A DNA stretch of 64,000 nucleotides from Salvelinus alpinus (taxonomy: Eukaryota; Chordata; Actinopteri; Salmoniformes; Salmonidae): positions 248,001 to 312,000 of the forward strand of contig NC_092110.1 in assembly GCF_045679555.1 (NCBI RefSeq), in the 5' to 3' direction. Made by a program: the position numbers and the translations under genes. Position 1 is the stretch's first letter. Every line of letters starts with the position of its first letter. Positions 24,019 through 35,626 of the stretch are shown piece by piece. The notes below the pieces were generated by a model, which had not been told where the DNA came from, searched no databases, and saw only the letters and a list, made by a program, of their open reading frames with translations.

Positions 24019-24708
24019 TTAACCAGCGATTGTGTTGTGAGACTCTGCTGTAGAGCTCATCACTCCCCCTATGGCCCCTCTCTGAGGGGGCCAGAGACAA
24101 TTACTCGATGCCCACATCTTTCTAGCTGATTTACACGCTGAAGCTATGTTGCGCTTGGTGACCTCTAACTGTTTCATCCTAACATCGTTGGTGCCGACGT
24201 GGATAACAATATCTCTATACCCTCTACACTCGCCAGTTTTAGCTTTAGTCAGCACCATCTTCAGATTAGCCTTAACATCGGTAGCCCTGCCTCCTGGTAA
24301 ACAGTGTATGATCGCTGGGTGATTCGTTTTAAGTCTAATACTGCGGGTAATGGAGTCGACCAAATGACTAGGGTTTTCAATTTGTCAGAGCTAATGGTGG
24401 GAGGCTTCGGCGTCTCAGACCCCGTAACGGGAGGAGTAGAGACAAGAGAAGGCTCGGCCTCAGACTCCGACTCGCTGCTTAATGGGGAAAACCGGTTGAA
24501 AGTTTGTCGGCTGAATGAGCGAAACCGGTTGAGCATTCCTACAGCATTTCCCTCCAGAAGCCATGAGAAAGTTGTCCGGCTGCGGGGACTGTGCCAGGGG
24601 ATTTATACTACTATCTGTACTTACTGGTGGCACAGACGCTGTTTCATCCTTTCCTACACTGAAATTACCCTTGCCTAACGATTGCGTCTGAAGCTGGGCT
24701 TGCAGCAC
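24019..24708 (-). pseudogene. LINE copy 1 ORF1 relic with SGNH-esterase-like block
   Basis: Three overlapping frames encode one broken protein. Upstream part: MLQAQLQTQSLGKGNFSVGK, then a low-complexity PPVSTD stretch. Middle part: PSLVSTPPVTGSETPKPPTI. C-terminal part contains GYRDIVIHVGTNDVRMKQLE, where the GTND block resembles the block III/V region of SGNH/GDSL esterases known in ORF1 of CR1-group LINEs. Frame breaks occur near 24360 and 24480. Confidence 0.75.
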
Positions 24709-25005
24709 AGCTATCCTCGCCGTAAGGCGATCGTTCTCCTGTATATTATGAGTTCAGCGACTGCAATTAGAAGGCATCATGTTAATGTTACTACTTAGCT
24801 TCGGCTGTTGAAGGTGCTGACGAACCATGTCCAGATAAAGCGTTCGGAGTGAAAAAGTTGAATGAAAAAAAAGTTGAGGGAAAAACTAAAAATAAACAGT
24901 AATTAAAAAGTAAAAACCGTAAAGTTGTCAGGTAGCAAAGTAAGGTTGGCAACAAAACGCACAGCAACACGTCTGCAAGTAGTGACGTAAGTTTTCAAGT
25001 TGCTA

Positions 25006-25154
25006 GGTGCTGTTTGAAAAAAAAGTTGCCAGCGTAGTCTGAAAAGTTGCTAAAAAAAAGTAGCTAAATCTAGCAACAAAATTGCTAAATTGGCATCAGA
25101 GTTTTCTCCTATCACAGCCATTAAACTCGGTAAGGGTGTGTTTTAACTCTTAAT
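25006..25154. other. Short spacer with A-rich and gttgct repeats
   Basis: Holds repeated aaaaaaaagttgc and gctaaatt words between the LINE 5' end and the solo LTR. Confidence 0.4.
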
Positions 25155-25158
25155 CTGG

Positions 25159-27810
25159 TGTCATGACGTGCCCTGGGGGAAGGATCATAGACCCCCCCCC
25201 CATCCTCTCTCTCTCTCCCCACAGTTTTATGACTTAACGACAGGTCGTAAATATCTGGAAGGGACTCCCTTTGGACATGCAGTATTGAGGGAGCGAGAAC
25301 AAACAGACTTAGCCAAACTCCTAATCCCCAAAATTTGAGAATTAAACAATATTTCTACTTTTGAGAATGTGGGAATGGTCCGTGGACACTTAAGGGACAG
25401 TTATGATGAGTGTGTTTCATTTGGTGGTCTCAAATGAAGGACAGGAAACACGCATAACTGTATCTCTTAAAGTGTACATTTCCCAGCTGTCAGGTTTATA
25501 TCTAAATATTGTGAAATGTATGTGATTATACATTAAACTATTTGTGAAAAGATGTAATGTTATATTAACCTTCTAAATGAGAGTATGGATTTTCATATAA
25601 AGATGAACTAGTCAGTGGCCCCAGACATCACATTAGGCGTCATAGAACCGCCCCTTCTTCCACAGAGTATAAAACACCATCCTACAAAATATACATTAAG
25701 TCAGAGAACGCCGAGACAGAGTCCCCATGTTGGAATGGCTGTAATTCTATAGGCCAGGGAGACCATAAAGCTGTAGTTTTGGCTACATGGCTGGATATGG
25801 TTCAACTCTGAGACTATCGATCACTACAGAAGAAGAAGCAAATTCTAGACGACACAAATTACTAGTCTGCAGCTAGAAATTACGTACAGTGCCTTGCAAA
25901 AGTATTCATCCCCCTTGGCATTTTTCCTATTTTGTTGCATTACAACCTCTAATTTAATGTAATGGACATACACAAAATAGTCCAAATTGGTGAAGTGATT
26001 TTTTGTTGTTGATATATTACAAAGAAAATGTAATGGAAAAGTGGTGCGTGCATATGTATTCACCCCCTTTGCTATGAAGCCCCTAAATAAGATCTGGTGC
26101 AACCAATTACCTTCAGAAGTCACATAATTATTTAAATGAAGTCCACCTGTGTGCTATCTAAGTGTCACATGATCTCAGTATATATACACCTGTTCTGAAA
26201 GGCCCCAGAGTCTGCAACACCACTAAGCAAGGGGATCCACCAAGCAAGCGGCATCATGAAGACGAAGAGATCTCCAAACAGGTCAGGGACAAAGTTGAGG
26301 ACTAGTACAGATCAGGGTAGGGTTATAAAAAAATATCTGAAACTTTGAACATCCTACGGAGCGTGGGGGTGGCAGCATCATGCTGTGGGGATGTTTTTCA
26401 TCGGCAGGGACTGGGAAACTGGTCAGAATTTAAGGAATGATGGATGGGGCTAAATACAGGGATATTCTTGAGGGAAACCTGTTTCTGTCTTCCAAAAGAT
26501 TTGAGACTGGGACGGAGGTTCACCTTCCAGCAGGACAATGACCCTAAGCATACTGCTAAAGCAACACTCGAGTAGTTTAAGAGGGAACATTTAAATGTCT
26601 TGAAATGGCCTAGTCAAAGCTCAGAACTCAATCCAATTTAGAATCTGTGGTATGACTTAAAAATTGCTGTACACCAGTGGAACCCATCCAACTTGAAGGA
26701 GCTGGAGCAGTTTTGCCTTAAAGAATGTGTAGAAATCCCTGTGTTTAGATGTGCCAAGCTTATAGGGACATACCCCAAGAGACTTGCAGCTGTAATTGCT
26801 GCAAAAGGTGGCTCTACAAGGTATTGACTTTGGGGGGTGAATAGCTATGCACACTCAAGTAAAAAAAAAAAAAATCTTATTTCTTGTTTGTTTCACAATA
26901 AAAAATATTTTGCATTTTCAAAGTGTTAGGCATGTTGTGTAAATCAAATGATACAACCCCCCCCAAAATGTCTTTATTTGAATTCCAAGTTGTAAGGCAA
27001 AAAAATAGGAAAAATGCCAAGGGGTGAATACTCAAGCCACTGTAACCCTGGTACGAGAATACCGCCAACCGCCGAAGCATCTATTCTATGAGAACATTTC
27101 CGAATGGTACTCTGAAGTATCCTTTCTAACCACGAAAGACACTGTGACTTCTGAGAAAGTTAACCAGAGACTCTGATGAACTCTACCGGATGATTGAGTG
27201 TTTTCAACGGAGAGACAACAACGGCAAACAGGCGTAAATATGTACATTGCAATTTCTTTCAGAATGAGCGGCCGTTCATGTGCAAAGTATTAGCATGTCC
27301 ATGAGTACAATTATCCACTGTGTGTATTGAATCCATTTTGTCTTTCCCAGTTTCTCAGTCCACACCCCTTTCCTTTGTCTACCAAGCCGTCATATCGGCT
27401 TAGCCCACTAGGGACTTTTCTATCATTGTTAGTAACCAATATCTACTGTTTGTTTGTTATGCAATTCTGTGTGATTAGTTAGTAATTAAATAGTTTAACC
27501 AATTTGTATATCGCTGATTCATGACTTTGTCTCGGGTTCATGCAGATATCCAAGGGTTTGCGACGTTCATTAATTAGAACTGTTGAGGTAATACTAATAC
27601 ATGAATGAGCGTGACTAATCGATCAGATATTAATATCTGAAGAGTTATATTCTGAAAATTATAGCTCTGTAAACTTCCATCTTTTCTGTGGTCCCCGGCT
27701 TCCTAGTTAATTAATGTTTACATGATTTGTTTAATCACGTAATAATTAAACCTAGAGAACTGATTTGATATAAATATGTCTTCACATTTAATGATAGTCC
27801 AGACACGTCA
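25159..27810 (+). mobile_element. Probable 1.5-kb solo LTR, split by a Tc1 insertion
   Basis: Begins TGTCATGACGTGCC and ends GACACGTCA, with CTGG on both sides (25155-25158 and 27811-27814) as a 4-bp target duplication. Removing the nested Tc1 and one TA leaves about 1494 bp. A TATA-like word (agtataaaacacc) lies near 25668. No internal gag or pol region is present. The ends were placed by eye, so other boundaries are possible. A retrovirus-like or other long-LTR element is the likely source. Confidence 0.5.
25887..27042 (+). pseudogene. Tc1-like transposon nested in the solo LTR
   Basis: Left terminus cagtgccttgcaaaagtatt and right terminus ctcaagccactg, flanked by TA (25885-25886, 27043-27044). 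1156 bp. Plus-strand transposase relics: MMDGAKYRDILEGN-like sequence near 26440, a broken QDNDPKH-type block near 26530, and the SSELNPI-like region near 26620. Stops interrupt every frame. A non-autonomous or dead copy. Confidence 0.9.
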
Positions 27811-27837
27811 CTGGGTTAAGTCAAGGTTTATCTATTA

Positions 27838-29108
27838 ATCTTGTTGCACCAAAACCTAGTTTTAAATGAATCCTAGTTCAATTAAATCCTTCCTCTAATC
27901 TAAGTTTAGTTTTCACTTTAAACCTAGATTAATTTTAAGCCGGTTGCTCAATGAATTGAACAAATATAAACTTAGATTGGAGATTCATTCTAAACTGCCA
28001 CTTGAGGTGGTTTAACTGATAAAAGGGCAGCATGTGGAGAGACCAAAATGTGCCCAGTTTGAACAACAATTGAATTGGGGTGTATGATATGCCCAGCCTT
28101 GGTACAAATGATGATGTTATGCAACATGCTGTAACGGGCCTGATAACGGTAACATTGTAGCATTAACGTTGGTTTTAACGTGCATTGTAGGCATTGATAT
28201 TCACCAGTTATTTATGCTTACTAAATATTGATGGGTCAAGTTGTCCGTCGTCTTCATAGGGGTTATGGAGAGGGGCAAACTGCTGGGGAATCATCTCGCA
28301 TATCTTCTGGGTGATAGGATCAATTCCCTTGGATGGAGGCCCCCCTCCGGCTCTGGTCTGAAATAGCCCCCGCCTCTCCTCCGCTGCATCCTTTTTGGCT
28401 TTGGCTTTCTTTTTTTCCCCCCAGCATGCTTTCATCCTATTTGGGTCCCTCTTCTCTTTAATCCGTGTCGATCCGTTACGTTTCTTGCATAAAAAGGCCC
28501 AGGTGTCTTCCTTCTTTTTGACAGATGTCTTTCTTTTTATCTTCCAGTACCTTACTAAATTCCTCCATCAGCTCTGAAAATAGTTTTTTTTTTTATAAGT
28601 GGAGAAATTTGAACAACTTTGACGTGCCATGATCAGGTGGCTAGCGGACAAATAATAAATGACTAAATAACGTTAAGTAATGACAATAAATAATATTGTA
28701 TGCGAGCTACCTTGGTTTATAAACTAGCTAGCTACAGTAGCTAACAAATTTGTTTTCTGTCTAGTACTGGCAAATAATGGATTTTATTTACAATCAGCCA
28801 ACCCATGAGAACCTTTCACGATGGAGTTGCAGTAGTTCTAACTTTACCTTGTTATTATTTTATCAAGGAACAGCAACTTTGTGGCCTCAATTGACAAGTA
28901 GGCTAGCTACTTTGTTTCAACTCATGAAATAACTTATATATTGGTGTAACATGTCACTAATCATAGTTTAAAACTGTTAATGATAGATTTACTGATCCAG
29001 ATTTAAAATTAAGTGGTGCAACACATCTCAGATTAATTATATACCTAGATTTACAAAACTTAGATTAGCTCTAATCCTAGATTAATTTAAACCATGTTGG
29101 TGCAACCC
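27838..29108 (-). mobile_element. PIF/Harbinger-like element remnant
   Basis: Left end tgttgcaccaaaacctagtt and right end, read in reverse complement, gggttgcaccaacatggttt, form an imperfect terminal inverted repeat enclosing about 1.27 kb. Subterminal regions on both sides are rich in cctagatt and cttagatt words. The interior encodes a Myb/SANT-like protein fragment on the minus strand but no transposase. The target duplication was not resolved. Confidence 0.55.
28208..28435 (-). pseudogene. Myb/SANT-like DNA-binding protein fragment
   Basis: 75 codons containing MKACWGEKKKAKAKKDAAEE, RRGLFQTRAGGGPPSKGIDP and MIPQQFAPLHNPYEDDGQLD. This Lys/Ala-rich region followed by GGGPP and a Pro-rich tail is typical of the Myb/SANT-like accessory protein of PIF/Harbinger transposons and its host-derived relatives. 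Upstream on the same strand (28436-28570) the Myb domain start (ELMEEFSKVLEDKKK) is present but shifted out of frame. It ends FSKHK before a stop. The protein is truncated. Confidence 0.6.
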
Positions 29109-29114
29109 ACCCTG

Positions 29115-29410
29115 ACTGTTTTGCCCTCATGGTGAAATCCCTGAGCGGTTTCCTCCCTGAATTATGGGAGGACGCTTTGTAGTGACTGGGTGCATTGATA
29201 CAGTATCCAAAGTGTAATTAATAACTTCACCATGTTGAAAGGGACATTCAATGTCTGTTTTTTTTTTCTGTTTTTTTTTCACTTTGACGTTATGGGATAT
29301 TGTGTGTAAGCCAATGATATTTTTGGGTGTAATTTTAATACATTTTAAATTCAGGCTGTTACACAAAATGTGGACGAGTCAAGGGGTGCCAATACTTTCT
29401 GAAGTCACTG
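29115..29410 (+). mobile_element. Tc1 transposon, group C, right-end fragment
   Basis: Transposase-adjacent words shared with 37800-37870 (tgcattgatac, accgctcagg-like sequence) and a right terminus ending ggggtgccaatactttctga then agtcactg before TA. Internal deletions; the left end is absent. Confidence 0.75.
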
Positions 29411-29412
29411 TA

Positions 29413-30034
29413 AATTACTAAAATTATTCCTTTCTAATTGTATGTTGGAATGATTCATAAATCTTAGCTCTTAATTGCCTTATTTCGCAGTCAAGCCAAG
29501 GTCATGAGTTATCATAGCTGTTAAGGCAGACCATTGACATTACTAAATGTTTTGGTTCACCCTTTTAGAATTTAGACTCCTTTGAGATGTTTAGTCTTGT
29601 ACAATAAGTCATTTTTCTTAATTTGGATGAATCCCATTGAGAAAATGCAAGGTAGAACCAATCCAAACATTCTACATGTTGTGAATGTGCCTCTAACTTC
29701 CAAAATATGTAGGGCTGCTCTTCCCTCAGTAGGCTAGCTCATCCCCTTGGTAGCAATGGACCTCAGATGGCCCATAAAGAGTCACGGCGACCTGTGCATG
29801 TACCAATATGCAATAAAGCAGAACAACAAGTCCCTGGCATTTATTGTCAAGTTTATTGTTGGCAGAGCTCACTGACAGATCTGGGAAAAGTTTACAGGAA
29901 TGGTTTTATTAGACCTGCTATTGTTGCTAGCAGGGACGGTTGATGGGAAGAAGTTTTGGCTATTGTTAAACACCCGCTGATGGATGAGAAGAAGCTGGAG
30001 TTCAAAGCATGAAGAGACACGTATTGGTTCAGGG
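29413..30034. other. Intron sequence, no feature recognised
   Basis: Appears unique. No coding similarity. Confidence 0.4.
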
Positions 30035-30190
30035 CCAGTATTTAGCCCATAAAGTGTCTCAGAGTAGGAGTGCTGATGATCTAGGATCAGTTGTGCCTTT
30101 TTAGATCATAATGAATCAGATTATTATAAACAAGGGACGACCTGATCCTAGTAGCACTCCTACTCTGAGAAGCTTGATAAATACAGGCTC
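30035..30190. mobile_element. Palindromic MITE-like element
   Basis: Two long arms face each other: gtctcagagtaggagtgctg with atctaggatcag on the left (30055-30090), and ctgatcctag with agcactcctactctgagaag on the right (30142-30172). A central spacer includes agatcataatgaatcagatt. The structure fits a non-autonomous DNA transposon widely scattered in fish. Confidence 0.8.
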
Positions 30191-31018
30191 AGGTCTTAAC
30201 AATGCCATGGGTTTGGGCCAACACAGCCTGGACTGCCACTGACCCACATCTGAAGTAGTCGTTGTCCCCCAGACCCCCCAAAAAATGTGTTTCCCCTCAA
30301 TATATTGTGCCATGTTGGACCCAAGCCACATGGTTGTGTCGCTCAGGAACACCACAGGGCAGAGGATGTTCGCCAAATGTCTTAAACACATGACAAGAGC
30401 AATTTAGTGTGATCTTAGACTTGGCACTCTCCCTGGCGAAACAGGGTGCGAGTCCACACACTTGAAGACTAGCTGCAGATTAATTTAATACTTGGTTTTT
30501 AATACTTGATACTTTCCAAGTCAGCATGCAATTTATTGAATCAGGTTGCCAGCATATATAAAAATCACATTTAACGCACCAACAAATATTTGCCTTGGCC
30601 GACATAATTATCTTGAAATTTCAGATGACAGCCCCATCTCAGTGCTTGCGCTCATTTAAATATTGGATCCAAGTTGTAAATAAATGGCTCGACATAGTCG
30701 TGATAGCAAAGGAAGACATCATTCTGTCAGCTTGGGTTGCTTCAATGAGAGGTGGTCTTAAGGCCTACAGCTTGTTCTTGAACATGTCGTTCGGTTACAC
30801 ATTGTACACTGTTTTTCCTGACCTTGTTCTATTAGCTCCCTATTGTTTTGGCATCTAAAATTATGCCCAATATTCTGAACGTTCTTGTAATTTCCCTAAG
30901 ACTCCATCGAATTAAATGTATTGTCTTCTCAAATGCAATTGCATTAAAAAGTCCTGTGGATGTTTATTATACCTTGTCAGGGTTGTAACTAGATTGCTTT
31001 TGTCAGTGACCTCTGATA
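30191..31018. other. Intron sequence, no feature recognised
   Basis: An 87-codon plus-strand open stretch from 30595 shows no recognisable motif. Confidence 0.4.
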
Positions 31019-31020
31019 TA

Positions 31021-31619
31021 CAGTGCCTTCAGAAAGTTCACACACTCCTTGACTTTTTCCACATTTTGTTATGTTACAGCCCTGCTTTTAAAATGGACCT
31101 GATCTCTGTACCCCACACATACAATTATCTGTAAGGTCCCTTAGTCGAGCAATGAATTTCAGATTCAACCTCAAAGACCAGGGATGTCTTCCAATGCCTC
31201 GCAAAGAAGGGCAACTATTGATAGATTTTTTTTTAAAGAAGCTAATATTAAACATTCCTTTGAGCATGGTGAAGTAATTATGTCTAGCAATGATCAACAA
31301 CCAATTTGACAGAGCTTGAATATTTTTTTATGGGCAGATGTTGCACAATTAATCTGTGGAAAGCTCTTAGAGACTTACCCAGAAAGACTCACAGCTGTAA
31401 TCGCTGCCAAAGGAGCTTCCACAAAGTATTGACTCGGGATATTTCTTTATTTAATTTTCAATAGGTTTTCAAAATGTATAAATCATGTTTTCACTTTGTC
31501 ATTATGCGGTATTGTATGTAGATGGGTGAGAAATTATCTATTTAATCCATTTTGAATTCAGGCTGTAACACAACAAAATGTGGAATAAGTCAAGGGGCAT
31601 AAATACTTTGAAGGCACAG
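31021..31619 (+). mobile_element. Tc1 transposon, group C, internally deleted
   Basis: Left terminus cagtgccttcagaaagttca directly after TA (31019-31020). Right end caaggggcataaatactttg then aaggcacag, the last bases mutated. About 600 bp, so roughly 1 kb of interior is missing. Plus-strand transposase relics at both ends only. Confidence 0.87.
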
Positions 31620-32723
31620 TTCAATTGAATTCCATTTTATTCCGTTTTTTTCTGTGAACTTAATGCCCACATTGCACAGTTTCTCTAGAGATAAATCAGA
31701 TCAAGCCCTAACTGTGTGATGGAGTTGTAGTTTCCAACAGGCCAAAATATTCTACATAGAAAACATGGTAATTAACTACACTAACCATAATCCATTGCAC
31801 TCCTACGTTTACGCCTGCTACATAAGAGACAGAAGAATGCGCAATCGAGAGTTGCTTTGCGAGGTATCTCTACCTGAAAATATATGATCTAAGTGATTAA
31901 TAGTTGGTATTCAAGCAGTAATAAAATTAAGCCTTATTTACTTTTCCTAAAATTGTGATTTTGTCAGACAGCATAGACAGCAGCTCTATAGAGATGAGAT
32001 GATTTGGAATGAAATAATAAAGTCATCAAATAAAACATGTAATATGCACAACAACTGAGACATTTTATTAAAGTAAAGTAATGTTAATAAATGATGGTTA
32101 AGTGATAAGCAGTAAAGGGCAGTCACTACCATCATCAACCCAACTGACCTCAAAAAGCACTAATTGCTCAGCATAGTTTTATCAATATCATGGAAGTCAT
32201 TATATTAGGTGAAATTGCAACTCAAAACATAATTCCCTGGGGACTTCTTGACGAGAAGTAGGTTGCTCAGTGCAGTCAAGCAACAACAACAAAAATACAC
32301 AATTTTAGAATGTAACTGGCTGTTACTACAATTTCAGGTAAAAACAAAAAAATATGTAAAATATCTGCTTAAAAACTATTGCTCTGCTATTATTTTTTTT
32401 GTGTTGGCTCAACTAGACAATTGTGTTTACACTGCCCTGCTTAGAGGGGGGCAAGTGTCGTGCGGTACATCTTGAGGTAGCGGTCGATGTGACAAGTTTG
32501 TTATGTTTAGGTATTTTTGCAAAAATTCTACTAAGTGTGAAGGTCCTCTAATTTACCTGCCCCTCAGCTCTTTTCTCTCTCTTCCTCCTCTTGCTCTATT
32601 TCTCCCTCTCTCTTTCCCTCTTCTACTCCCTTCCTCTCTCTTCCTCCTCAGTGAAGTTTCAGTGATATGTCATGTCATAATCCTGACACAGCACTTCCTC
32701 TCAGTCCCTCTTCAGTTTCAGCT
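31620..32723. other. Intron sequence with a pyrimidine tract
   Basis: Unique-looking. A CT-rich run lies at 32565-32650. No coding similarity. Confidence 0.45.
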
Positions 32724-33412
32724 CATTCCTGCCCCTGGGCCATCACAATGTCTCTTTGGACAATGCCCGTCCTTGTTTGCATCACCCCCTCATTTCGGGA
32801 GTCCTGGCATCACTGCTCAGGAGGATGACGTCACTGGTACTGAATGGCCTGTCCTTGCCCTCTATTTCCCTGTCTGAAGGCCATGACTCCACCTCCAAAT
32901 CGATCCCGCTCCAGAGTACAGGCCTCGGTGTAACGCTCATTCCTTCGACGATAAACACGAATCCGACCATCACCCCTGGCGAGACAAAACCGCGACTCGT
33001 CAGTGAAGAGCACTTTTTGCCAGTCCTGTCTGGTCCAGCGACGGGTGGGTTTGTGCCCATAGGCAACGTTGTTGCCGGTGAAGTCTGGTGATGACCTGCC
33101 TTACACAGGCCTACAAGCCGTCAGTCCAGCCTCTCTCAGCCGATTGTGGACAGTCTGAGCACTGATGGAGGGATTGTGCATTCCTGGTGTAACTCGAGTA
33201 GTTGTTGCCATCCTGTACCTGTCCCGCAGGTGTGATGTTCGGATGTACCAATCCTGTGCAGGTGTTGTTACACGTGGTCTGCCACTGCGAGGACGATCAG
33301 CTGTCCGTCCTGTCTCCCTGAAGAGCTGTCTTAGGCGTCTCACAGTACGGACATTGCAATTCATTGCCCTGGCCACATCTGCAGTCCTCATGCCTCCTTG
33401 CAGCAAAACGCG
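32724..33412 (-). pseudogene. Tc1/mariner-type transposase, distinct clade, truncated
   Basis: Minus-strand transposase of a different type from the other Tc1 copies. 33101-33406 encodes the N-terminus: MLQGGMRTADVARAMNCNVR, then TVRRLRQLFRETGRTADRPR and SGRPRVTTPAQDW, that is two helix-turn-helix units around a GRPR hook. Further on, LFTDESRFCLARGDGRIRVY carries the first catalytic Asp, followed by RRNERYTEACTLERDRFGGG. Second and third catalytic residues are missing, and a frame break lies near 33060-33100. Neither terminal repeat was found. Confidence 0.87.
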
Positions 33413-33790
33413 ACTCGAGCATTTCCAGTCGGGCCTTCAGGGTTTTGTTGTCATTTTCTAACGTTGCGCACTGTTTCTCTATGTCCTGTATTCTGGCCTC
33501 GTGATCAACTGTCGTCTGCTCAACCTCATGCACCCTTCCCTTAGTTGCCTTCACAGTTTCAGCCAAAGTCCCAATACTCTGAGATATCAGCCAACCTTGT
33601 GTCCACCTTCTTGCTTAGTGAGTTTATGGCAGCAAGTATGTCACTTTGAGTAGGATCTGTGGGGAACTCTTGGAAGCTAGCCTCTACAGCTAACTCCTCG
33701 TGGGTCGGCGACATTGAAATTGGTTCGTTGTCTCATTCAAATTATCTTGTTTAGCGCCCCCTTTTTTGGTGCCTTTTCCCTTTGTCATAT
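33413..33790 (-). pseudogene. L1-type LINE ORF1 fragment (coiled-coil protein)
   Basis: Minus-strand fragment opening with a Lys-rich start (MTKGKGTKKGG) near 33788, then MSPTHEELAVEASFQEFPTD with TQSDILAAINSLSKKVDTRL in another frame. A heptad-rich coiled coil follows (HEVEQTTVDHEARIQDIEKQ, CATLENDNKTLKARLEMLES). This resembles ORF1 of fish L1 elements, an RNA-binding trimer. It is cut at 33412, where transposase sequence begins. At least two frame breaks. Confidence 0.65.
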
Positions 33791-35207
33791 TTGTTTGAAG
33801 GTATAGGTTGTGAGAGGTTAAGATAAATACTCATTTGTTTCAAAATAGAGCAGAGCTCTAGCAAAGCACGTCTACTCCATAGCACGCTCTCTAGCGCCCC
33901 CATGCTCAGTTTGTTGCGCGCTGCATTGCGGTGCCATGTACCACGAGCAGCATTTGACCCAGAGGTTGTTATACTAGGTGTCTGGTTTGTGTTTTATAAA
34001 TGTGCAATAAGCATAAAGCACAATTTAGGGAATTATATAAGTAACTCGTTTTATTTATGAGAAATAAGGTAGGCCTCTTAATTTCAACATCTGAACAAAT
34101 TGAACGGGCAAACATTCTCTTCAAACAGTTGGAGATGGACCTTGTTATAGCTAGCAAATAGATCTAAATTGGCTAAACTTTAAATATGAAGATTAGTTGG
34201 CTACTCACTAGGAAGTGAGCTTGTGCTTAAGAGGTTATGGTACCGGTGTTCATTTTCTATAATGCCTGCTACAAGTTAGTCATTATTAGCGAACGTGCAT
34301 TCTGCATGGTTCTGGTTAACAAAAAGAGCATTTTCATAAACAGACTTGAAAGGCAGATATCAGTGATTATTTTTATAAAATAATTACATTAGTGGGTGTT
34401 ATGGTTGGAAGGTTTATATTTTGCCTAGGTATGCCCTGAATTCATTATATTAATGCTGACTGTTTGAAATGCAGTGTATTTTACCTTTAACACGTACGAA
34501 CACACGGCTGTGATCAAGGTCGTTAGAACGTCTAGTTACGATTCACGCTACAGTCAGCGTTTGAGTGGGCCACTTTTTTTCACAAACATTTTGCACAAAC
34601 ACTCTAAACAATGTTATGTCCTCATTGTGAGCAGTTTATTTTTGGATGCAACATACAGAAGTAGCAACAGCATAACACAATTCTCATCCACATCTGAAAA
34701 TGTCTTTCACCAAGTCCAGTCTTTGATGCCTAACCAAACCATTGTGTACCAAAACAGTTAGACAGAGAAAAAAAATGTTATTGGCCAAGTCCCTGGTATC
34801 CTTATCCGCTTCCTTGAAACAATGCTCCTTCCCATCGCTAACTTTTCTCTTTGTGACTTCTTTCCTCTTTCCTTTTCGTTCTTTCAACCATTTTGGTGAA
34901 TGAGGTCAGATAAATGGCATTGGGGCTGGGAATGATGAAAGCATTCCCTGCTAACCGATGTAACGCTGTGTCGCTTCAGGAAATCCTGTGCTGCTGCCAT
35001 GTTCCTGTAATACAGGAGGAAGAGAGGGGGTGATTGGGATAACAGTTTGGGATTATTCCCGTAATTGCTGTCTATGGGGCCCGGGTGAACCTTATCTTTG
35101 CCCGCCATTGTGTTTTTAATTCCTTTCATCGTGTCAGTTGATTTCTCTCCTCTGACATGGCTAAATGGCCTCTATTGTACATGACATCAAGTCAGTGCCT
35201 CGAGTAG
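33791..35207. other. Intron sequence, no gene recognised
   Basis: 33840-33960 may still belong to the L1 5' region. The rest looks unique. 34760-35130 is slightly more complex but shows no coding pattern. Confidence 0.4.
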
Positions 35208-35395
35208 GGTTGCAAAGTCCCAGTTGGAGGATTCCCGGAATCAGGAGGGAATAAGCAGGAAGTCCAAAATCCTCCAACCAGGATTTCTGGAAAACCAGGG
35301 TATTTATTGAAGTTCCTGGATTTTTCTCTGCAGTTAGTTACCAGAATAGATAGCCACTGTTCATGATTTATGTTATGTCGACCTGAAATGAACAT
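35208..35395. repeat. Short dispersed repeat (aggattcccgg type)
   Basis: Words such as ggttgcaaagtcccagttgg, aggatttctggaaaaccagg and gaagttcctgg belong to a repeat I recognise from salmonid introns. Non-coding; class unknown. Confidence 0.45.
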
Positions 35396-35526
35396 GCTCT
35401 TAGTCGTGTAGGCTTTCAGCTATTTTGTTCAAGCTATTTTGTTCACTTTGCACGCAGGCCCAAAGAAATTATAGATTACAAGCTCGCCACCGGCCATATT
35501 AAAGTTAAGAAAGTGGTTAGTGGTCT

Positions 35527-35610
35527 TCCCTTTAAACTATCTACATTTGAATGGACTGTCTCTTCAACCCCATCTACATTTGAGTGGACGGTCTCTTTAA
35601 ACCCATCTAA
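35527..35610. repeat. Tandem duplication of about 41 bp upstream of a splice acceptor
   Basis: Two copies of atctacatttgaatggactg / atctacatttgagtggacgg, each followed by gtctctt(t/c)aa and an accc-type end. The second copy ends about 20 bp before the babam2 acceptor and contributes catctaataac, a plausible branch-point region. Confidence 0.85.
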
Positions 35611-35626
35611 TAACCTCTCTCTCTAG

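Larger units (their letters stand above)
19728..25005 (-). mobile_element. CR1/L2-like LINE, near full-length copy 1
   Basis: 5.3-kb non-LTR retrotransposon on the minus strand. Order from its 5' end (right): ORF1 relic with an SGNH-esterase-like block (24708 to 24019), AP-type endonuclease (23909 to 22869), reverse transcriptase (22756 to 20901), then a 1.17-kb 3' untranslated region ending in short tandem TTGAT-type repeats at 19729-19760. Terminal simple repeats in place of a poly(A) tail fit CR1/L2-type elements. It is antisense to babam2. Frame breaks in ORF1 and RT make it inactive. Confidence 0.92.
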
